Counted from the stretch's first letter, positions 7,963 to 16,961 are shown. The stretch is 64,000 nucleotides of DNA from Eubacteriales bacterium mix99 (GCA_038396605.1 CP121690.1:2140500-2204499); one strand, 5' to 3'. Numbers and translations: made by a program. Notes: a model not told the origin generated them from the sequence alone.

Positions 7963-9954
7963 ATGAAAGAGGAACGCATTTCCCTTTGCGGGCGCAGCAT
8001 CCGGACCTTTTCCCTGAATACGGTGGTGGTGGGATCCGGTGCGGCGGGTCTGAATGCCGCGGACCGGCTGGTTCATTTTGGGCAGAAGGATATCGCTCTG
8101 ATAACGGAAGGCTGGAACATGGGGACTTCCCGGAACACCGGCTCCGACAAGCAGACCTATTATAAGCTGACATTGGGCGGTGATACCCCGGACTCCGTCA
8201 TGGGTATGGCAGAAACGCTTTTTGACGGAGGGGCCATGGACGGTGATATTGCCCTGGCGGAAGCCGCCATGTCAGTGGGGTGCTTCCACCATTTGGTGGA
8301 AACAGGGGTTCCCTTTCCCCATAACCGCTTTGGGGAATATGTGGGTTATCAAACCGACCATGATCCGCGGCAGCGGGCCACATCCGCCGGCCCCCTGACT
8401 TCCAGAATGATGACAGAGTGCCTGCAGAAGCAGGTACTGCAGGAAAAGATACGGATTTTTGACGGATATCAGGCGATTGCCGTACTGACCGACCGGGGCA
8501 AAAGCCACGCCGTGGGGCTGCTGGCCCTGGACCGGAATCATCCGGAAAACCCCGATGACCGATATGTGATATTTCGCTGCACCAACATTGTTTATGCCAC
8601 CGGCGGTCCGGCCGGGCTGTACCGCACTTCGGTCTATCCCGAAAGTCAGACCGGCGGGACTGGCATTGCCCTGGAAGCCGGCGCAAAAGGCAAAAACCTG
8701 ACGGAGTCCCAGTACGGGATTGCTTCGATCCGGTTCCGGTGGAATTTGTCGGGCACCTATCAGCAGGTGTTGCCGCGCTATGTTTCCACAGAAAAGGATG
8801 GCAGTGACGAAAGGGAGTTTCTCCTGGATACCTTTCCGGATGCCGGGAAAATGCTGGACGCGATATTCCTGAAAGGGTATCAGTGGCCTTTTGATCCGGG
8901 AAAAGTGCTGGAATTCGGCTCTTCCCTGATCGACATCCTGGTTTATCGGGAAACCGTGCGGAAAGGGCGCAGGGTTTTTCTGGATTATACCCGAAACCCG
9001 GCGGGTCCCTCCGGCGGTGATCTGAATTTTGATATTCTGGGAAGGGAAAGCCATGCCTATCTGAAGAATTCCGGCGCCCTGTTCGGGACGCCGATAGAGA
9101 GGCTGAGACACATGAACCAACCTGCCGTGGATCTTTACCGGGATCACGGGATTGACCTGGAGGAGGACTATCTTGAAATCGCCGTGTGTGCCCAGCATAA
9201 CAACGGCGGCCTTTCCGGCAGTCTCTGGTGGGAAAGCAATCTCCTCCATTTCTTCCCGGTAGGCGAGGGAAACGGCAGCCATGGCATTTATCGCCCGGGA
9301 GGCAGTGCCCTGAATTCCGGACAGGTGGGAAGTACCCGGGCAGCTCAGTACATTGCCGCGAACTATTCAGACAAGCCCATGACTTGGGAGAGCTTTCTGC
9401 AGGAGACAGGGCCGGTCCTGGAAACCAAAATCCATCTGGGGGAGGCTCTGCTGGAAAAGACGGATCCGGAGAGCAATGTCCGGCAGATGAGGGAGCGAAT
9501 TGGCAGGCGAACTTCGGATGCAGGAGCTCATATTCGGTCCCTTTCAGGGGCACAGGCCGCCCTGGAAGAAGCCAAAGGGGACCTCGCCTCTTTCCGGGCG
9601 CAGACCTGTCTGTCTTCTCCTTCGGAACTTTATTATGCTTATCAGAATCTGGATCTGCTGATTACGCAGATTGCCTATCTTTCCGCCATTGTGGATTATA
9701 TCCGTCAGGGAGGAAAGAGCAGGGGCTCTTATCTGATTGCGGATCCGCAGGGACAGCTGCCTGCGGAAGGACTGGAGGAAAGCTTCCGCTTTTCCGTATC
9801 CGATGATGCTTTTCTGTCGGATCAGATTCAGGAGGTATCCTATGAGAACGGCAGCTGCAGCATGCATTGGCGGCCGGTCCATCCCATTCCAAAAGAAAAC
9901 GATTGGTTTGAAAATGTCTGGGCGGATTACCGGAAGGGAAACATTCTGCGATGA
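7963..9954 (+). CDS. FAD-dependent oxidoreductase, fumarate reductase/aspartate oxidase type
   Basis: Start placed at the ATG at 7963, two bases after the SDR stop and behind AGGAGG, giving 663 residues; the frame is also open upstream but overlaps the SDR. The FAD loop VGSGAAG is at residues 23-29. Further landmarks of the flavoprotein-subunit superfamily are ATGGPAGLYR, TGGTGIALEAGAKGKNL, and a late HNNGGLSGSLWWES...GEGNGSHG block where relatives have GGxxxD and GExxxxGxHG. Several of these are altered, so this is a diverged subgroup; fumarate, urocanate or similar enoate reduction is possible but not shown. No signal peptide seen, so cytoplasmic. Confidence 0.85.
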   Translation: MKEERISLCGRSIRTFSLNTVVVGSGAAGLNAADRLVHFGQKDIALITEGWNMGTSRNTGSDKQTYYKLTLGGDTPDSVMGMAETLFDGGAMDGDIALAEAAMSVGCFHHLVETGVPFPHNRFGEYVGYQTDHDPRQRATSAGPLTSRMMTECLQKQVLQEKIRIFDGYQAIAVLTDRGKSHAVGLLALDRNHPENPDDRYVIFRCTNIVYATGGPAGLYRTSVYPESQTGGTGIALEAGAKGKNLTESQYGIASIRFRWNLSGTYQQVLPRYVSTEKDGSDEREFLLDTFPDAGKMLDAIFLKGYQWPFDPGKVLEFGSSLIDILVYRETVRKGRRVFLDYTRNPAGPSGGDLNFDILGRESHAYLKNSGALFGTPIERLRHMNQPAVDLYRDHGIDLEEDYLEIAVCAQHNNGGLSGSLWWESNLLHFFPVGEGNGSHGIYRPGGSALNSGQVGSTRAAQYIAANYSDKPMTWESFLQETGPVLETKIHLGEALLEKTDPESNVRQMRERIGRRTSDAGAHIRSLSGAQAALEEAKGDLASFRAQTCLSSPSELYYAYQNLDLLITQIAYLSAIVDYIRQGGKSRGSYLIADPQGQLPAEGLEESFRFSVSDDAFLSDQIQEVSYENGSCSMHWRPVHPIPKENDWFENVWADYRKGNILR

Positions 9955-10093
9955 CAATGAATTCGTATGAAATGGCTCTATGGACAGAGTTTTAAGGCGG
10001 GAGGGCCATATGCTGGCAATAAGTCCGTATGGAATGAAAAGGACGATACAGTTGCAGGGAAATCAGCAGATCAGAACAGAAAGGAAGGGGAAA

Positions 10094-11272
10094 ATGGAGG
10101 AGAAAACATCTATTTTGCTGGTGGGAATCGGAGGATACGGAAATACCTATGTGAACGCCTTGCTGGATCATGGCAGGGAGCATCACGCAGAGATTGCAGG
10201 GGTGGTGGATCCTTTTCCGAAAGGATGCCGGAGATATGATGAAATAAAACGGGCAGGGATTCCCCGGTACGATACCATGGAGGATTTTTACCGCTCCGGA
10301 AAGGCGGATCTCGCTGTCATTTCGTCCCCCATTCATTTTCACTGTGCGCAGGTATGCATGGCCCTGGAGAAGGGAAGTCATGTACTGTGTGAAAAGCCCA
10401 TCAGCGCTATGCCGGAGGAAGCCAGGAAGATGATGGAGGTTCAGAAATCCACCGGGCTGTTGGTGGGGATCGGCTTTCAATGGTCCTTCAGCCGGGCGGT
10501 TCGTGAATTGAAGGAGGATATCCGGCAGGGAGACCTGGGAAAGCCGGTGCTGCTGAAAACCATGATCCTCTGGCCCAGGGACAAAAACTATTTTGCCCGG
10601 AGCTGGGCAGGGAAGATGAGCGACGGACAGGGTCATATGATTCGGGACAGTGTAGCCAACAACGCCACGGCGCATTATCTGCACAATATGTTTTATGTAT
10701 TGGGGGACAGGGAAAATACCGCTGCGGTTCCGGCAAAGGTGGAGGCGGAGCTGTACCGGGCCAACAAAATCGAAAACTTTGATACGGCAGCAGTTCGGGT
10801 TACCACCGCCTTCGGCGCAGAACTGCGCTATTACGCCACCCACGCGGTAAACCGATCCCTGGGGCCGGTTTTCAAATATGAGTTTGAAAATGGCACCGCT
10901 TATTTTGACGGTCCGGAGAGCGGGAAAGGGATCACCGTCCGTTTTTGGGATGGCAGGGAGAAGTCGTATGGGGATCCCAACCGCAATGCGGCCAATAAAC
11001 TTTGGATCATGATGGATGCCGTTCATGGTAAGGGCAGAGTTCCCTGCGATCTGCATACGGCTTATTCCCATGTGCTGTGCATTGATGCCATGCAGCGTTC
11101 CGTTCCTAATATTCCGGATTTCCCGGACGCCGTCCGGCGTTACGATAAGGAGAAGGAAATCGTCTGGATTGACGGCCTTTATGAGCGAATGAATGATTGC
11201 TGCGCGAAAGGCATTTTGCCTTCGGAAGCCGGTGCCGAATGGGCAGTACGGGGAAGACAGATTATACTGTAA
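10094..11272 (+). CDS. Gfo/Idh/MocA-family oxidoreductase
   Basis: Second member of this family in the cluster. The start at 10094 is chosen because AAGGAAGGGG precedes it and the Rossmann strand follows at once (SILLVGIGGYGNTYV); upstream ATGs would add an unconserved tail. Length 392. The EKP signature is present (LCEKPISAMPEEA), as is the GFQWSFSRAV segment at the substrate side. The C-terminal domain contains RDSVANNATAHYLHNM, where this subgroup often places its catalytic His. It lies 140 bases after the FAD protein in the same direction and probably belongs to the same operon. Substrate unknown. Confidence 0.9.
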   Translation: MEEKTSILLVGIGGYGNTYVNALLDHGREHHAEIAGVVDPFPKGCRRYDEIKRAGIPRYDTMEDFYRSGKADLAVISSPIHFHCAQVCMALEKGSHVLCEKPISAMPEEARKMMEVQKSTGLLVGIGFQWSFSRAVRELKEDIRQGDLGKPVLLKTMILWPRDKNYFARSWAGKMSDGQGHMIRDSVANNATAHYLHNMFYVLGDRENTAAVPAKVEAELYRANKIENFDTAAVRVTTAFGAELRYYATHAVNRSLGPVFKYEFENGTAYFDGPESGKGITVRFWDGREKSYGDPNRNAANKLWIMMDAVHGKGRVPCDLHTAYSHVLCIDAMQRSVPNIPDFPDAVRRYDKEKEIVWIDGLYERMNDCCAKGILPSEAGAEWAVRGRQIIL

Positions 11273-11422
11273 GAAAAAATTCAAAGATTTAAAATGCTGC
11301 CGGGCTATGTTGCTTTTGTGTCTTATAGAAGCGCATTGGGAGATGTTGAGACATTTATCAGAGCAAATATCAATTAGATTGCTCCGTTGTTTTGCAACAC
11401 TGTTCCTCTATTTTTGTGAAAC

Positions 11423-11451
11423 TTGACACGATTTACGGCTTGGAGTATATT
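11423..11451 (+). promoter_or_regulatory. Sigma-A promoter before glpP
   Basis: TTGACA at 11423-11428 and TATATT at 11446-11451, spaced 17 bases. The predicted start site (about 11458) is only a few bases before the ATG at 11465, so either the transcript is nearly leaderless or translation starts further inside. Confidence 0.7.
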
Positions 11452-11464
11452 AAAGAGGCAGCGG

Positions 11465-12058
11465 ATGCCACACCGAATTGGAGGGGAACGTCTCATCAGT
11501 GAATTGTTGGAACGGTTGCAGGATAACCCGATTATAGCGGCAGTGCGCGACGACGAAGGAATGAAGGCGGCATTGATTTCTGAGGTTACGGCGATCTTCC
11601 TGCTGAATTCTGACATCTTCAACCTGAAGTACCTGGTGAAAGAAATCCAGGAAAGAGGCAAAAGCGCTTTTGTCCATATGGATTTTGTGGAAGGCCTGGG
11701 AAGTGACGGAAGGGCAGTGGACTATATTGCGGAAAAGATGCAGCCGGACGGGATCATCAGTACGCGGGGGAATCTGATTCGCCGTGCCAAAGAGAAGGGA
11801 CTTTTTGCCATACAGCGCTTTTTTCTTATTGACAGTCAGTCCTATCGTACCGCGATCCGGCAGGTTCAGTCCGGAAAACCGGATATGATAGAGATCATGC
11901 CGGGAGTAATGCCGGATGTGATCAGCAGGATCTGCAAAGAGGTGCACATACCTGTCATCGCCGGAGGATTGGTGGATTCCAAGTGCGACATCATTGGGAT
12001 TCTGAAGGCCGGTGCCGTGGGAGCATCCATTGGAAAGATTGGTTTATGGAGTTTATAG
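11465..12058 (+). CDS. glpP: Glycerol-3-phosphate-responsive antiterminator
   Basis: A GlpP-type RNA-binding antiterminator of about 197 residues. Matches to the family are DNPIIAAVRDDEGM near the start, IFLLNSDIFNLKYLV, AFVHMDFVEGLGSDGRAVDYI, PDGIISTRGNLIRRAKEKGL, IEIMPGVMPDVI and the end IPVIAGGLVDSK followed by GASIGKIGLW. Family knowledge: with glycerol-3-phosphate bound it lets RNA polymerase read through leader terminators of glp genes. The ATG at 11465 has GAGG six bases upstream, but the promoter is very close; conserved sequence begins around 11500, so the exact start is open. A leader terminator follows at 12113-12133. Confidence 0.93.
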   Translation: MPHRIGGERLISELLERLQDNPIIAAVRDDEGMKAALISEVTAIFLLNSDIFNLKYLVKEIQERGKSAFVHMDFVEGLGSDGRAVDYIAEKMQPDGIISTRGNLIRRAKEKGLFAIQRFFLIDSQSYRTAIRQVQSGKPDMIEIMPGVMPDVISRICKEVHIPVIAGGLVDSKCDIIGILKAGAVGASIGKIGLWSL

Positions 12059-12112
12059 GCCTGGAATAACAGAATAATTTGTGCGGAGAAAACGGAGTCA
12101 CAAAAAGGAACG

Positions 12113-12133
12113 GACAGAAGCCTGTCTTTTTTT
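12113..12133 (+). terminator. Leader terminator, possible GlpP antitermination target
   Basis: GACAG, loop AAGC, CTGTC and seven T form a short rho-independent terminator between glpP and the glycerol-phosphate dehydrogenase genes. It lies 54 bases before the next start codon. The preceding purine-rich GCGGAGAAAACGGAG segment could be the RNA bound by GlpP. It may instead simply end glpP transcription. Confidence 0.65.
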
Positions 12134-12186
12134 GCGTACTCTTTTTTATTTGATTTTGCTTGAAATTATGGATGGGGGTAGGACAA

Positions 12187-13647
12187 ATGGTTTATGACGC
12201 AGCGGTGATTGGCGCCGGAGTGACAGGAGCCTTTATCGCCAGGGAGCTTTCCCGATATCAGCTGAACGTCTGCCTGCTGGAAAGGGAAGAAGATGTGGCC
12301 ATGGGGACCACCAAGGCAAACAGTGCCATCGTGCATGCAGGCTATGATGCAAAGCATCGTACTTTGAAGAGTCTTCTGAATGTACGGGGAAATGCGTTGA
12401 TGGAGCAGGCCACCCGGGAGCTGGGGGTTCCGTTCAAACGGATCGGTTCGCTGGTTCTGGCATTCAATGAAGAGGATCGGGCGGTTCTTGAGCAGCTGTA
12501 TCAGAACGGGATTCAGAACAAAGTGCCCGGTCTTCGGCTGCTGAATGCAAAGGAGACAGTCGCCATGGAGCCCAATGTATCCCACCGGGTGGTGGGATCC
12601 CTTTATGCGCCGACAGCAGGTATTACCTGTCCCTATGAACTGGCTCTGGGAGCCGTGGAAAATGCCGTTCAGAATGGGGTGGATCTGAAGCGGAACTGCA
12701 GCGTACTGGATATCCGAAAAGAAAAAAGCATGGAAAAGGGGCAGGAGAATTTTGTGTTGACGACGGAGCAGGGAGAAATCCGTGCATCCTATCTGGTTAA
12801 TGCTGCCGGGGTTTATGGTGAGGTTGTATCGGAGATGGTGCAGGAGAGGAGCTTTACCATTCATCCCAGAAAAGGGGAATACCTGCTGTTGGATAAAAGC
12901 CAGGGCAATCTGGTTCATTCCGTGATTTTTCAGACGCCGACCAAAATGGGAAAAGGTGTCCTGGTGGCGCCTACCGTGGACGGCAATCTGTTGACGGGGC
13001 CCACAGCCCTGGACGTTTCAGAAAAGGACGATGTCGGCACGACGGCGGAAGGACTGGAAAAGATAAGAAAAGAAGCAGGCAAATCCGTGCCGGATATTCC
13101 ATTCCGCGATGTCATCACCTCCTTTGCCGGGCTGCGCGCAACCCCGGACACCGGAGACTTTATTATAGAAGCATCCGGGACAGTAAAAGGCTTCCTGAAT
13201 GTGGTGGGAATCGAATCGCCCGGGCTGACCGCAGCCCCCGCCATAGGGGAATATGCGGTGGACCTTTTAGGGAAGGAAGGGCTGCCGCTGGTTCCCAGGG
13301 GCGATTTTCAGCCTGTCCGAAAACCCGCCGTTCGATTCCGGGAACAGACGGATGAGGAAAAGCAGAGGCTGATCCGTGAAAATCCTCTGTATGGAAATGT
13401 GATATGCCGGTGCGAGATCATTACGGAGGGAGAAATCGTGGACAGCATCCGGAGGCCGGCAGGCGCCAGGAGCCTGGACGGAGTCAAGCGGAGGACCCGG
13501 GCCGGGATGGGCAGATGCCAGGGCGGATTTTGCACGCCCAGAGTGACAGCCATCCTTGCAAGGGAACTGCGGATACCGGAAGAAAGAGTGACAAAAAAAG
13601 GTAAAGGATCCGAATTATTGGCGGAAAAGAGGGGGCCATCATGCTGA
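12187..13647 (+). CDS. FAD-dependent glycerol-3-phosphate dehydrogenase-like protein (GlpA-like) with BFD-type Fe-S domain
   Basis: Start at 12187, behind GGGGGTAGG, giving 486 residues; an upstream TTG would only add nine. The FAD loop GAGVTG is at residues 9-14, followed by the DAO fold with TTKANSAIVHAGYD. The C terminus carries a BFD-like 2Fe-2S domain with ligands Cys407, Cys409, Cys444 and Cys449 (ICRC and GRCQGGFC). This is the Clostridia-type GlpA relative, which oxidises glycerol-3-phosphate to dihydroxyacetone phosphate; L-2-hydroxyglutarate oxidase is a less likely alternative. Its stop overlaps the next gene by seven bases, implying a complex with the two following products. Confidence 0.88.
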   Translation: MVYDAAVIGAGVTGAFIARELSRYQLNVCLLEREEDVAMGTTKANSAIVHAGYDAKHRTLKSLLNVRGNALMEQATRELGVPFKRIGSLVLAFNEEDRAVLEQLYQNGIQNKVPGLRLLNAKETVAMEPNVSHRVVGSLYAPTAGITCPYELALGAVENAVQNGVDLKRNCSVLDIRKEKSMEKGQENFVLTTEQGEIRASYLVNAAGVYGEVVSEMVQERSFTIHPRKGEYLLLDKSQGNLVHSVIFQTPTKMGKGVLVAPTVDGNLLTGPTALDVSEKDDVGTTAEGLEKIRKEAGKSVPDIPFRDVITSFAGLRATPDTGDFIIEASGTVKGFLNVVGIESPGLTAAPAIGEYAVDLLGKEGLPLVPRGDFQPVRKPAVRFREQTDEEKQRLIRENPLYGNVICRCEIITEGEIVDSIRRPAGARSLDGVKRRTRAGMGRCQGGFCTPRVTAILARELRIPEERVTKKGKGSELLAEKRGPSC

Positions 13648-14990
13648 AAGTGGATTTGGCAGTGATCGGTGGTGGGCCGGCAGGACTGGCTGCTGCCCTG
13701 GAAGCCAGGAAGAATGGAATCGAAAAGGTTCTCATCCTGGAAAGGGATAAGGAATTGGGCGGTATTCTGCAGCAGTGCATTCATAACGGGTTTGGCCTCC
13801 ATTATTTTGGCGAGGAACTGACCGGCCCGGAATACGCCGGACGGTTTGTGGAACAGGTGGAGGAACAGGGGATTCCGTATAAATGCGATACCATGGTGCT
13901 GCATCTCAGTCGGGATCGGACCATTACCGCGATCAACCGAACCGATGGGCTGATGAAAATAAAGGCGAAGGCTGTGGTGCTGGCCATGGGGTGCAGGGAA
14001 CGGACAAGGGGTGCCCTGAATATTCCGGGTTTCCGGCCGGCCGGGATCTATACCGCCGGTACTGCTCAGCGGTTTGTCAATATGGACGGGTATCTTCCTG
14101 GCCGGAAAGTTGTCATCCTGGGTTCGGGCGATATCGGGCTCATCATGGCAAGACGGCTGACTCTGGAAGGTGCGGAAGTCCGGATGGTCTGTGAGCTGCT
14201 TCCTTACTCCGGCGGCCTGAACCGAAACATCGTGCAGTGCCTGGAGGATTACCGGATTCCCCTGAAACTCAGCCATACGGTGACCAACATCTTCGGGAAG
14301 GAACGGCTGGAAGGGGTTACCGTTGCACAGGTGGATTCCAGCCGGCAGCCCATCCGGGAAACGGAAGAATATGTTCCCTGTGATACCCTGCTTTTGTCCG
14401 TGGGACTGATTCCGGAAAATGAGCTTTCCAAAGAAGCCGGTGTTCCGCTGGACCGGCTTACCTCCGGGCCGATTGTGAAAGAGACCATGGAGACCTGTGT
14501 GAAAGGCATTTTTGCCTGTGGCAATGTGGTGCACGTTCACGATCTGGTGGACTTTGTAACCCGGGAAAGCATTACCGCAGGCCGCTGCGCAGCCGAATAT
14601 ATTCTGAAGCATAATGATGCGGGAAGCGTTTCGGATGAAGGCAGAAAAACAGGCAGATCCGTACAGGATCAGAAAACGGATGAGGCAGCAGAAGCAGGCC
14701 GCCAAAGCGACGGGATTCAAACGGTGGCTGCGAATGGCATCAAATATGTCGTGCCCCAGTACGTCAGTCGGGGAGAGCATCCGGAGGGACTCAAACTGTT
14801 TTTCCGGGTGGATGGGATTTACCGGAATGTCCGTATCGCGGTGCAATGTGAAGATCATGAGATTTATTCTGTTCGAAAGAGAAAAGTTGCGCCGGGGGAG
14901 ATGGAGACTCTAACCCTGAAGCCGGAGCTGGCGGGGGATCTGGATCCCTGCAGAGAGCTCCGTGTTGAGCTTGTTTCTCAGGACAAATGA
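13641..14990 (+). CDS. NAD(P)/FAD-dependent oxidoreductase (GlpB-like role)
   Basis: A 449-residue pyridine-nucleotide-disulfide-fold flavoprotein. The FAD loop GGGPAG is at residues 10-15 and a second dinucleotide loop GSGDIG is at 161-166; the late FACGNVVHVHDLVDFV stretch is the usual second FAD contact. No redox-active CxxC is seen, so it is not a thioredoxin-reductase-type enzyme. After about residue 340 there is a charged linker and an extra domain of roughly 100 residues. It overlaps the GlpA-like gene and precedes a DUF1667 gene; the trio is widespread in Firmicutes next to glpK and probably passes electrons from glycerol-3-phosphate to NAD or quinone. Confidence 0.87.
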   Translation: MLKVDLAVIGGGPAGLAAALEARKNGIEKVLILERDKELGGILQQCIHNGFGLHYFGEELTGPEYAGRFVEQVEEQGIPYKCDTMVLHLSRDRTITAINRTDGLMKIKAKAVVLAMGCRERTRGALNIPGFRPAGIYTAGTAQRFVNMDGYLPGRKVVILGSGDIGLIMARRLTLEGAEVRMVCELLPYSGGLNRNIVQCLEDYRIPLKLSHTVTNIFGKERLEGVTVAQVDSSRQPIRETEEYVPCDTLLLSVGLIPENELSKEAGVPLDRLTSGPIVKETMETCVKGIFACGNVVHVHDLVDFVTRESITAGRCAAEYILKHNDAGSVSDEGRKTGRSVQDQKTDEAAEAGRQSDGIQTVAANGIKYVVPQYVSRGEHPEGLKLFFRVDGIYRNVRIAVQCEDHEIYSVRKRKVAPGEMETLTLKPELAGDLDPCRELRVELVSQDK

Positions 14991-15076
14991 AAGGAAATGG
15001 GATCATCTGTCAGACGTGTACCCACAGGTGAAAGGATTCATAGACCATACCATTCGAAAGCGAGGAGGGTTTGTTC

Positions 15077-15505
15077 ATGGAAGAGAGAAAACTGACTTGT
15101 ATCGTCTGCCCCATGGGCTGTCAGTTGAATGTCACCCTGAATGGTGATACGATTAGCCGTGTAACAGGAAATGGCTGCAAAAGAGGCAGTGCTTATGCGC
15201 GGGAGGAGTGCACCGCGCCGAAGCGGGTGCTGACGACAACGGTTCCCGTTGCGGGCGGGGCTTTTCCTCTTGTATCGGTAAAAACGGAGCGAACTGTGCC
15301 AAAGGAGAAGATCCGGCAATGCATGGAGGAAATTCATCGCATTCATGCATTCGCGCCGGTCCGGATCGGGGATGTTCTGCTGGACAATGTATGTGGCACC
15401 AACGTCCATGTGGTGGCTACGCGGAATGTTCCGGCTGCCAGTATGAAGGCAGAAAGCCCGAAGGTACGGAATGAGGATAGCAGGCATGGACCTGCAGCCA
15501 TGTAA
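15077..15505 (+). CDS. DUF1667 domain protein with four-cysteine motif
   Basis: A 142-residue cytoplasmic protein. The start at 15077 is fixed by GAGGAGGG seven bases upstream. The N terminus has Cys8-x2-Cys11-x3-Cys15 and Cys34 in GNGCKRG, an arrangement suited to an iron-sulfur cluster, then the conserved KRVLTTTVPVAGG segment. The family is found with GlpA-like and NADH-oxidase-like flavoproteins in Firmicutes glycerol operons, and is thought to be the small electron-transfer part of that complex, in the place of GlpC. The last 25 or so residues are poorly conserved. Confidence 0.9.
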   Translation: MEERKLTCIVCPMGCQLNVTLNGDTISRVTGNGCKRGSAYAREECTAPKRVLTTTVPVAGGAFPLVSVKTERTVPKEKIRQCMEEIHRIHAFAPVRIGDVLLDNVCGTNVHVVATRNVPAASMKAESPKVRNEDSRHGPAAM

Positions 15506-15540
15506 ATGGAAGGGAAATAAAAACCGGAGGTGGGGCTGTA

Positions 15541-16926
15541 GTGAAACAGGACCGAATGCAGGAGACAGGGTTTTCCAATCTGCCGTTAAGCGGGCTGCTG
15601 AGGGAGGAAGGCTTTGCGTGTCGCTGCGGAAAGCATCATCATACCGATGTAAGGGAAGTCCGAATCGGGAAAGGGGTATTGCGGCAATTGCCGGAGATTG
15701 TAAAAAAGTATGGCGGGACAAAGCCTTTTCTCCTTTCCGACCGGAATACGTATGCGGCAGCGGGAAAAGAAGCAGAGTCCGTTTTGAAGGAAAGCAGCAT
15801 GGATTTTATGGGCTTTTCTTTTCCCCGGGAGCACCTGGAGCCGGATGAATTTTCCGTCGGCCAGGCTGCCATAAATTTTGACCGGAGCTGCGACTTTATT
15901 GTGGGGATTGGTACCGGTACCATCAATGATATCAGCAAGATGCTTTCCAAAGTGACCGGCCTTCGGTATCTGATTGTGGGGACCGCCCCATCCATGGACG
16001 GGTTTGCATCCAACACCTCTTCCATGATCGTAAACGGCGTGAAGGTATCTTTGGACAGCGCCTGTCCGGTTGCCATTCTGGCAGATCCGGATGTGGTGTG
16101 CCAGGCTCCCATGAAGATGCTTCAGGCGGGATTGGGAGACATGCTGGCCAAATACGTAAGTATCTGTGAATGGAGGATCTCCCATCGGATCAATGGGGAA
16201 TATTATTGTGAAGAGGTGGCTGCCCTGGTGCGGCGCTCCCTGAAAAAGTGTGCGGAGTCCGCCGGCGGATTGGCGGACAGGGATCCGAAGGCTGTGACGG
16301 ATGTGTTGGAAGGCCTGATATTGTCCGGGATTGCCATGGGATTTGCCGGCATTTCCCGTCCGGCGTCCGGAGTGGAGCACTATTTTTCACATGTCTGGGA
16401 TATGCGCGCACTGGAGTTTCACACAGGCAGTGATCTTCACGGCATTCAGGTCGGAATCGGCACCATATTGGCCCTGAAGGTCTACGAAAGGATCCGGACC
16501 ATTCAGCCGGACCGGATAAAAGCTTTGGAATATGTGAACCGGTTTGATATGAAAAGGCACAACGCGTTTCTGAAGGAATTCCTGGGTTCCAGCGCCGGCA
16601 GTCTGATCCTTCTGGAAAAGAAGGAAGGAAAATATGACCGGGAGAAACATGCAAAGCGCCTGGACATCATCCTGGAAGGGTGGCAGGATATTCTGGATAT
16701 CATGGAGGAAGAGCTGCCGCCGCGATCCGAAGCCGTTGCCCTGCTGCAGTCTGTCGGAGCGCCTGTGGATCCGGAAGCCCTGGGGCTTTCCGGGGAAGTG
16801 GTCCGGAAAACGTTTCATGCAACCAGGGATATCCGGGATAAGTACAATGCCAGCCGCCTTCTGTGGGATCTGGGAATGGCGGAGGATGTCGCAGATGCCC
16901 TTTGGCCCTGTGAATTCATGCAGTGA
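15541..16926 (+). CDS. egsA: sn-glycerol-1-phosphate dehydrogenase
   Basis: A 461-residue EgsA/AraM-type enzyme of the iron-containing alcohol dehydrogenase/dehydroquinate synthase fold. It interconverts dihydroxyacetone phosphate and sn-glycerol-1-phosphate with NAD(P)H. Family marks: KGVLRQLPEIVKKYG, VGIGTGTINDISK (nucleotide loop), TAPSMDGFASNTSSM, QAGLGDMLAKY and the metal-binding histidines in EHYFSHVWDM and FHTGSDLHGIQVG. The start is a GTG at 15541 with GGAGG ten bases upstream. It lies inside the glycerol-3-phosphate block, just before glpK. Products of opposite glycerol-phosphate chirality from one locus are unusual; sugar conjugation of G1P-derived lipids or archaeal-type heptaprenylglyceryl lipids are known uses. 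Confidence 0.9.
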   Translation: MKQDRMQETGFSNLPLSGLLREEGFACRCGKHHHTDVREVRIGKGVLRQLPEIVKKYGGTKPFLLSDRNTYAAAGKEAESVLKESSMDFMGFSFPREHLEPDEFSVGQAAINFDRSCDFIVGIGTGTINDISKMLSKVTGLRYLIVGTAPSMDGFASNTSSMIVNGVKVSLDSACPVAILADPDVVCQAPMKMLQAGLGDMLAKYVSICEWRISHRINGEYYCEEVAALVRRSLKKCAESAGGLADRDPKAVTDVLEGLILSGIAMGFAGISRPASGVEHYFSHVWDMRALEFHTGSDLHGIQVGIGTILALKVYERIRTIQPDRIKALEYVNRFDMKRHNAFLKEFLGSSAGSLILLEKKEGKYDREKHAKRLDIILEGWQDILDIMEEELPPRSEAVALLQSVGAPVDPEALGLSGEVVRKTFHATRDIRDKYNASRLLWDLGMAEDVADALWPCEFMQ

Positions 16927-16932
16927 ATCAAA

Positions 16933-16961
16933 TTGACTTTGCCTTCCCATGCCTGTAAAAT
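16933..16961 (+). promoter_or_regulatory. Sigma-A promoter of glpK
   Basis: TTGACT at 16933-16938 and TAAAAT at 16956-16961, spaced exactly 17 bases. The leader to the start codon is about 30 bases and holds no hairpin, so this promoter should escape GlpP-type attenuation. Confidence 0.8.

Noticed and set aside
8198-9553. A 451-codon minus-strand frame opposite the FAD protein
   Set aside because: Low-complexity Pro/Ser/Arg-rich translation, typical of antisense reading, without ribosome site.
11423-12058. TTG at 11423 as the start of glpP
   Set aside because: This TTG is the first part of a consensus -35 box (TTGACA), so it cannot be in the leader of the same transcript.
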